34,841 bases of DNA from NCBI GenBank assembly GCA_021791415.1, contig JAJYWQ010000061.1, positions 1 to 34,841 on the forward strand, read 5' to 3'. Both the position numbers and the translations under genes were made by a program. The stretch comes from a bacterium. Lineage in GTDB: Bacteria > Chloroflexota > Dormibacteria > Aeolococcales > Bog-877. This document shows positions 30,260 to 34,841 of the stretch, in pieces. Every line of letters starts with the position of its first letter. The stretch's first letter is position 1. The notes beneath the pieces are model-generated. The model was not told the DNA's origin. It ran no database searches and saw only the letters and a list, made by a program, of their open reading frames with translations.

Positions 30260-30724
30260 ATGCAGGACAAGCCAGTTCCCCTTACTCCCGACGGCCTGCG
30301 CCGCCTGCAGGAGGAGCTCGAGCACCTGGTCAGCCAGCGTCGCCCCGAGATCGCCCAGCGGATCAAGCATGCCAAGGAGTTCGGCGACCTGAGTGAGAAC
30401 GCCGAATACGAGGATGCCAAGAACGAGCAGGGCTTCGTGGAGGGCCGAATCCTGACCCTGGAGCAGATGATCCGCAACGCCAGTCTGATCGCCGCGGCGA
30501 CGGCGGACGGTTCGGTTCGACTGGGTTCCACGGTCACCGTCCAGGACGAGTTCGGCACCAGCAGCTACACCATCGTCGGGCCCGCGGAAGCCGACGCCGC
30601 CTCTGGCCGAATCTCCCTGGAGTCGCCCGTGGGGAAGGCACTCATCGGCCGGGAACCGGGCGAGGAGGTGGAGGTGGAGACCCCGGGTGGCGCGAGGCGG
30701 GTTCGGATCCTAGAGCTGGCGTGA
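30260..30724 (+). CDS. greA: Transcription elongation factor GreA
   Basis: 154 residues. The N-terminal coiled coil (about 8-75) carries the tip motif FGDLSENAEY with the acidic D43 and E46 that enter the RNA polymerase secondary channel and stimulate transcript cleavage in backtracked complexes. The C-terminal FKBP-like domain (about 80-154) has LGSTVTVQDE, GRISLESPVGKALIGREPG and VETPGG. The length is standard. GTAGGGAG lies upstream of the ATG. The stop overlaps the lysS start as GTGA; greA-lysS linkage is common in GC-rich Gram-positive lineages. Confidence 0.96.
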   Translation: MQDKPVPLTPDGLRRLQEELEHLVSQRRPEIAQRIKHAKEFGDLSENAEYEDAKNEQGFVEGRILTLEQMIRNASLIAAATADGSVRLGSTVTVQDEFGTSSYTIVGPAEADAASGRISLESPVGKALIGREPGEEVEVETPGGARRVRILELA

Positions 30725-32205
30725 CCGGGGAGCCGCCGGCCGCGGGTGGCTCCCTCGCCCAGATCCTGGAGGATCGGAGGCGCAAAGCGACACTCCTGCA
30801 GTCATCCGGGGTACGCCCGTGGGGCGTCGACTTCACTCCGGACCACAGCTGCAAGGAGGCGGCGGAACTGGCCCCGTCCGACGTGGGAGTCAGAGGGACG
30901 GAGGTCGCCGTGGCCGGCCGCATCCTCCGCCTCCGTCCCAGTGGCGGGATCACCTTCGCCGACATCTTCGACGCCACCGGTAGGCTGCAGCTGTTGGCCT
31001 CGGCGGATGGAGAGAATCCGCAGCTGGTGCAGCGGTTGGGTGAGATGGATCTCGGCGATATCGTCGGCGCCCGTGGCGTCCTGACCCGGACCAGGAGGGG
31101 TGAGCCGTCCCTGGAGCTGGCGGAGCTGGTGCTGCTCGCCAAGGCGCTGCGCCCGCCGGCGGGCAAGCACACCGGGGTAGTGGACACGGAGCTTCGCTAC
31201 CGCCGCCGCTATCTGGACCTCCTCACCACCCCGGAGCACCAGGTGGCCTTCCGCCAGCGATCCGCGGTCATCAGATCCCTTCGCCGGACCCTTGACGAGA
31301 GGGGGTTTCTGGAAGTCGAGACCCCGATCCTGCAGCCCATCCCCGGGGGGGGCGAGGCTCGCCCCTTCAGAACCCACCACAACTCCCTCGGGACCGACCT
31401 CTACCTGCGCATCGCCCTGGAGCTCTACCTGAAGCGGCTGCTGGTGGCCGGCTTCGAGCGGGTGTACGAGGTGGGGCGGGTCTTCCGGAACGAGGGGCTC
31501 TCACCGCGCCACAATCCCGAGTTCACCCTCCTGGAGGCGTATCAGGCCTACGGGGACATGGCCTCCATGATGGAGCTCTGCGAGGCCATGGTGGCCGGGG
31601 CGGCCGCCGCGGCAGCTGAGACCGGCCCCGTCCCGGAGTCGGTCCGGGACCTCACCCCTCCCTTTCCCCGGCGCTCCATGGCCGAACTGGTCGGCGCCCG
31701 ACTGGGAGTGGATCCGCTCTCGCTCTGGGCCCGTCCCGGGGAATTGGCCGATAGGGCCCGGGCGTCCGGCGCCTCCGGACCGCTTCCGGACACCCCTGGA
31801 GAGCTGCTCTTCGCGATCTATGAGGAGTTGGTGGAGCCCACCATCGAGACCCCGATCTTCGTCACCGACTACCCGGTGGAGGTGTCTCCGCTGGCGCGCC
31901 GCTCCGTCGATCCCCGCTTCTGCGAGCGGTTTGAGCTGGTGGCCCACGGGCGTGAGCTGACCAACGCCTTCTCCGAGCTCAACGACCCTCTGGAGCAGCG
32001 ACGTCGGCTCGAGGAACAGGCCGGGCGTCGAGAGCGGGGCAACCTCGAGGTGCCGCCTTTCGACGAGGACTTCGTGGAGGCGTTGGAGCATGGCATGCCT
32101 CCCGCGGGGGGGATCGGGCTCGGGGTGGACCGGCTGGTGATGCTCCTCTTGGGAGCGCCCAGCATCCGGGACGTCGTTCTCTTCCCCACCCTGCGGCCGG
32201 AGTAG
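30721..32205 (+). CDS. lysS: Lysyl-tRNA synthetase, class II
   Basis: 494 residues: an N-terminal OB-fold anticodon-binding domain (about 60-145) and a class II catalytic core. Signature parts are ELRYRRRYLDLL, EARPFRTHHN, motif 2 RVFRNEGLSPRHNPEFT and motif 3 GIGLGVDRLVMLLLG. The enzyme attaches lysine to tRNA-Lys using ATP. A 20-residue N-terminal extension precedes the DRRRKATLL segment. The GTG start is coupled to greA by GTGA. The segment usually reading RIAPELYLKRL has Leu instead of Pro (RIALELYLKRL), a minor change. Confidence 0.96.
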   Translation: MTGEPPAAGGSLAQILEDRRRKATLLQSSGVRPWGVDFTPDHSCKEAAELAPSDVGVRGTEVAVAGRILRLRPSGGITFADIFDATGRLQLLASADGENPQLVQRLGEMDLGDIVGARGVLTRTRRGEPSLELAELVLLAKALRPPAGKHTGVVDTELRYRRRYLDLLTTPEHQVAFRQRSAVIRSLRRTLDERGFLEVETPILQPIPGGGEARPFRTHHNSLGTDLYLRIALELYLKRLLVAGFERVYEVGRVFRNEGLSPRHNPEFTLLEAYQAYGDMASMMELCEAMVAGAAAAAAETGPVPESVRDLTPPFPRRSMAELVGARLGVDPLSLWARPGELADRARASGASGPLPDTPGELLFAIYEELVEPTIETPIFVTDYPVEVSPLARRSVDPRFCERFELVAHGRELTNAFSELNDPLEQRRRLEEQAGRRERGNLEVPPFDEDFVEALEHGMPPAGGIGLGVDRLVMLLLGAPSIRDVVLFPTLRPE

Positions 32206-32234
32206 TCATGGGGGCCGAGCCGGCCTCGGTTCCG

Positions 32235-32240
32235 TAACCT
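32235..32240 (+). promoter_or_regulatory. -10 element of a leaderless promoter (serS)
   Basis: TAACCT is 7 nt before the serS GTG at 32248, in the 42-nt gap after lysS. The gap is too short for a T-box, and no Shine-Dalgarno is present. Confidence 0.5.
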
Positions 32241-32247
32241 AGGACCC

Positions 32248-33531
32248 GTGCTGGCCCTCAGCTACATCCGGGACAATCCTGACCTGGTCCGGGAGGGCGC
32301 GCGCCTCAAGGGGGAGGAGGCACCCGTGGACGAGGTGCTGCGGCTGGATCGCGAACATCGCTCAGCCTTAACCCAGGTGGAGACGCTGCGCGCCGAGCTG
32401 GGGAAGCGGTCCGCCGAACTGGGCCGGAGAGCCCGGGAGGATCCTTCCGCCGCGGGTGCGGCGCGCTCTGAGCTGGCGGAGCTGAAGCGCCGCATCGGGG
32501 AGCTGGACACGCAGCGCCGGGAAGTTTGGGCGGAGCTCCAGCGGCTGCTCCTGGCAATTCCCAACCCGCCCCATCCCTCGGTCCCCTTCGGGGTCGGGGA
32601 CGAGGACAACCAGGTGGTCCGCACCTGGGGCGAGCCGCCGGCGCTTGGCTTCGAGCCGCTGACCCACTACGACCTCGGCGAGCGGCTGGGGATCTTCGAC
32701 TTCGAGCGGGCGGTGAAGGTGGCGGGCAGCCGGTTCGCATTGCTCAAAGGGCAGGGGGCCAGGCTGGAGCGTGCCCTCACCTGGCTGATGCTCGATCTGG
32801 CCACTCGCGACCACGGCTACGAGGAGGTCTCCCCTCCCTACATGGTGAGCCGGGACTGCATGGTCGGCACCGCCAACCTGCCCAAGTTCGAGGATGAGGC
32901 GTTCCATGTGGTGGAGGGGGACCGGTTTCTGATCCCCACCGCTGAGGTGCCCGTGACCAACCTCTACCGGGAGGAGGTGCTGGATGCGGATCTGCTCCCC
33001 ATCCGGCACGTGGCCTGGACGCCCTGCTGGAGGAGTGAGGCTGGGGCGCCGGGCAAGGACACCCGGGGCTACATCCGCCTGCACCAGTTCAGCAAGGTGG
33101 AGCTGGTCAAGTTCGTGCGGCCCGAGGATTCGCTGGAGGAGCTCGAGTCGCTGGTGCGCGACGCGGAATCGGTTCTCCAGGCGCTTGGCATCCACTACCG
33201 CGTCCGGCTGATGTGCTCTGGGGACATGGGCTTCGCCCAGTGGAAGAAGTACGACATTGACGCCTACGCTCCCGGGCTGGGTCGCTACCTCGAGGTCTCA
33301 TCCTGCTCCGTCTTCGGAGACTTCCAGGCCCGGCGGGCCAACATTCGCTTCAAGCGCCCAGGGGGAAGGCCCGAGTTCGTGCACACTCTCAACGGCAGTG
33401 CCCTCGCCCTGCCGCGCACCTTCGACTGCCTGGTGGAGACCTACCAGACCGAAGGTGGTGGGATCCGCGTGCCTGAGGTGCTCCGGAGCTACCTGGGCGG
33501 CCTCGAGGAGATTGGTCCCCCGGAGTATTGA
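32248..33531 (+). CDS. serS: Seryl-tRNA synthetase
   Basis: 427 residues. The N-terminal tRNA-binding coiled coil (about 30-105) starts with the family's typical [14 protein letters not shown]. The class II core has [19 protein letters not shown], the motif 2 region [24 protein letters not shown] in two conserved halves, and the motif 3-like end [20 protein letters not shown]. It charges tRNA-Ser (and tRNA-Sec) with serine. The GTG start is directly downstream of a -10 element, so it has its own leaderless promoter although it follows lysS on the same strand. Confidence 0.97.
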   Translation: MLALSYIRDNPDLVREGARLKGEEAPVDEVLRLDREHRSALTQVETLRAELGKRSAELGRRAREDPSAAGAARSELAELKRRIGELDTQRREVWAELQRLLLAIPNPPHPSVPFGVGDEDNQVVRTWGEPPALGFEPLTHYDLGERLGIFDFERAVKVAGSRFALLKGQGARLERALTWLMLDLATRDHGYEEVSPPYMVSRDCMVGTANLPKFEDEAFHVVEGDRFLIPTAEVPVTNLYREEVLDADLLPIRHVAWTPCWRSEAGAPGKDTRGYIRLHQFSKVELVKFVRPEDSLEELESLVRDAESVLQALGIHYRVRLMCSGDMGFAQWKKYDIDAYAPGLGRYLEVSSCSVFGDFQARRANIRFKRPGGRPEFVHTLNGSALALPRTFDCLVETYQTEGGGIRVPEVLRSYLGGLEEIGPPEY

Positions 33532-33556
33532 CAAAAGTCTCTCGAAGGATTACTCT
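33528..33556 (+). promoter_or_regulatory. Strong promoter of the MFS transporter gene
   Basis: A perfect TTGACA (33528-33533) overlaps the serS stop codon; after exactly 17 nt comes TACTCT (33551-33556). Two direct repeats CTCTCGA (33539-33545 and 33553-33559, 14 nt apart) flank the spacer and could bind a regulator. Confidence 0.7.
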
Positions 33557-33589
33557 CGACGCTTCCAACCCGTTTTTGGAGCCATCGAG

Positions 33590-34831
33590 ATGCCCGTCTC
33601 TAACCGCCTGCCGGCAATCCTCAGAGAACGACGGTTCCTCCTCTTCGCCGGCGGCCAGGGGGTGTCGGCGATCGGGGACGGGGTCTACCTCGTGGCCCTG
33701 GCCTGGACGTCGCTGCAGCTCACCCGCTCCCCGGTCTACCTCGGGCTGCTGCTGACGACCTCGGCCCTGCCGCGGGCGATCCTGATGCTCGCCGGCGGGG
33801 TTGTGGTCGACCGCCTGGGGGCGCGCCGGGTGATCCTGGGAAGCGACCTGAGCCGGGCCGTGCTGATCGGGGGGGTGGCGGCGGTGGTCCTCCTGGGCCA
33901 CCTGTCCATCCTGCTGCTCTTCCTGATCGCCGCCATATTCGGGGTCTTCGACGCCGTCTTCTACCCCGCGACCATGACCCTGGTGCCGGCCCTGGTCAGC
34001 CCCGAGCAGCTCTCCGCGGCCAACGGCGTGTGGCAGCTGGCGGTGGAGGGGACGATGATCGTCGGCCCTCCCCTCGGGGGGCTGGTGATCGGCCTGTCGG
34101 GACCCGGTCCGGCGTTCCTGGTCGACGCCGTGAGCTTTCTGGTGGCCTTCGGTGCGCTGTTGGTGGTGCGGGTCACGACCGTCCCCGGCTCCTCCTCCGC
34201 GCCGAAGGCGAGTGGGTGGGCCTCCCTGACGGCCGGGGTGCGCACCAGCGTGGCCAACCCTCTACTTCGGGCGCTCATGCCGCTCACGGCAGTCCTCAAC
34301 CTGGCGGCGGGCGGCCCGCTCAACGTGGGGATCCCGCTGCTGGCACGCGGCCACGGCTGGGGGCCGGTCGGGTACGGCCTCATCGAGGGGGGCTTGGGGG
34401 CAGGGATACTGGTCGGCGGAGCGGCGATGGCAGCCGGTCTCCGGCTACCTCGGCCGGGGCTCAGCGTGCTCGGGATGGCCGCCGCGCTGGGTGTCGTCAC
34501 CGTACTCCTGGGAGCAGCGCCGGTGCTTTTCTTGGCGATGGTCCTGGCCCTGGTGATGGGGGCCCTCGTCAGCGCGACCAACGTGGCGGTGGTGTCCTTG
34601 GTGCAGCAGCAGACCCCCGCCGAGGTGCTGGGGCGGGTGATGAGCGTCCTGATGTTCTCCAGCATGAGCTTGACCCCCATCTCGTACGCCGTCTCCGGGG
34701 GAGTGGCGCGGGGGATCGGGGTGAGTGGCCTCTTCGCCGTCGGCGGGCTCATGGTGGTCGCCACGGCTGGGGCTGGTCTCCGAGCCCGGGCGGTGCGCGA
34801 ATTCGGAAGGGCCGAGCCGTCCATGGTCTGA
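33590..34831 (+). CDS. MFS transporter (EntS/MFS_3-like exporter)
   Basis: 413 residues with 11-12 hydrophobic segments. The first helix begins RRFLLFAGGQGVSAIGDGVY, and the loop after helix 2 carries the MFS motif GGVVVDRLGARRVILGSD. The VPALVSPEQLSAANGVWQLA segment is typical of the MFS_3 branch, which exports siderophores, macrolides or other small molecules. The ATG at 33590 has GGAG 8 nt upstream and follows a strong promoter; the longer frame upstream lies within serS and is not coding. The substrate cannot be told. It ends 10 nt before the window edge. Confidence 0.9.
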   Translation: MPVSNRLPAILRERRFLLFAGGQGVSAIGDGVYLVALAWTSLQLTRSPVYLGLLLTTSALPRAILMLAGGVVVDRLGARRVILGSDLSRAVLIGGVAAVVLLGHLSILLLFLIAAIFGVFDAVFYPATMTLVPALVSPEQLSAANGVWQLAVEGTMIVGPPLGGLVIGLSGPGPAFLVDAVSFLVAFGALLVVRVTTVPGSSSAPKASGWASLTAGVRTSVANPLLRALMPLTAVLNLAAGGPLNVGIPLLARGHGWGPVGYGLIEGGLGAGILVGGAAMAAGLRLPRPGLSVLGMAAALGVVTVLLGAAPVLFLAMVLALVMGALVSATNVAVVSLVQQQTPAEVLGRVMSVLMFSSMSLTPISYAVSGGVARGIGVSGLFAVGGLMVVATAGAGLRARAVREFGRAEPSMV

Positions 34832-34841
34832 CCCCGCGGAC

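Overview
The window is about 34.8 kb of very GC-rich (roughly 70%), densely coding bacterial chromosome with no tRNA, rRNA, CRISPR array, integrase or insertion sequence. The gene set suggests a GC-rich Terrabacteria lineage: a ClpS + DUF2017 pair, an actinobacterial-type Ski2/HelY helicase, a mycoredoxin-like glutaredoxin, type III pantothenate kinase, lipoprotein diacylglyceryl transferase and a sulfocyanin-like copper lipoprotein. A Chloroflexota/Dormibacterota-like or deep actinobacterial genome fits best. This is an inference from gene content; no marker in the window settles it.

Layout. 1-515 (-): start of a secreted surface protein that runs off the left edge and has a strong promoter. 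899-1756 (-): a TPR protein, divergent from a tight + strand operon (1935-7268) of ParA ATPase, a 112-aa unknown, an MBL-fold hydrolase, DUF503, Lgt and a Ski2-like helicase. Most junctions there are 4-nt NTGA stop/start overlaps, including one apparent CTG start. 7323-8105 (+): a crotonase. 8114-10457 (-): DoxX, a secreted unknown and a glutaredoxin-thioredoxin reductase fusion divergent from a MarR regulator. 11163-12926 (+): an ArsR-SRPBCC-alpha/beta hydrolase operon with a palindromic operator. 12953-16894 (-): an LPG-synthase-type membrane protein and a large GNAT/acyl-CoA synthetase (NDP-forming) fusion. 17320-17530: a small gene apparently broken by a frameshift. 17558-19189 (-): an AIM24-family protein and a sulfocyanin-like lipoprotein, each preceded by an 8-codon leader ORF. 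19296-20032 (+): clpS and DUF2017. 20292-22192 (-): an unknown and an M24 aminopeptidase P. 22300-26622 (+): glycogen phosphorylase-like enzyme, a large protein of unknown function and pterin dehydratase. 26638-28118 (-): a zinc-ribbon protein and a tRNA-dihydrouridine synthase. 28173-28937 (+): coaX. About 28941-29052 (-): an intrinsic terminator and possible small RNA. 29189-29986 (-): a methyltransferase. 30260-34831 (+): greA-lysS, serS and an MFS exporter.

Most genes are housekeeping: translation (lysS, serS, dus), transcription (greA), proteolysis (clpS, aminopeptidase P), CoA synthesis, lipoprotein maturation and glycogen use. The most unusual features are regulatory. Several genes have a TANNNT -10 element only 7-8 nt before the start codon, which implies leaderless mRNAs. 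Two neighbouring genes share a TACCCT-N7-ATG leader ORF of exactly eight codons whose stop overlaps a GTG by GTGA. The most interesting protein is the 567-aa unknown translationally coupled to the glucan phosphorylase, whose C-terminal part resembles the nucleoside phosphorylase fold.
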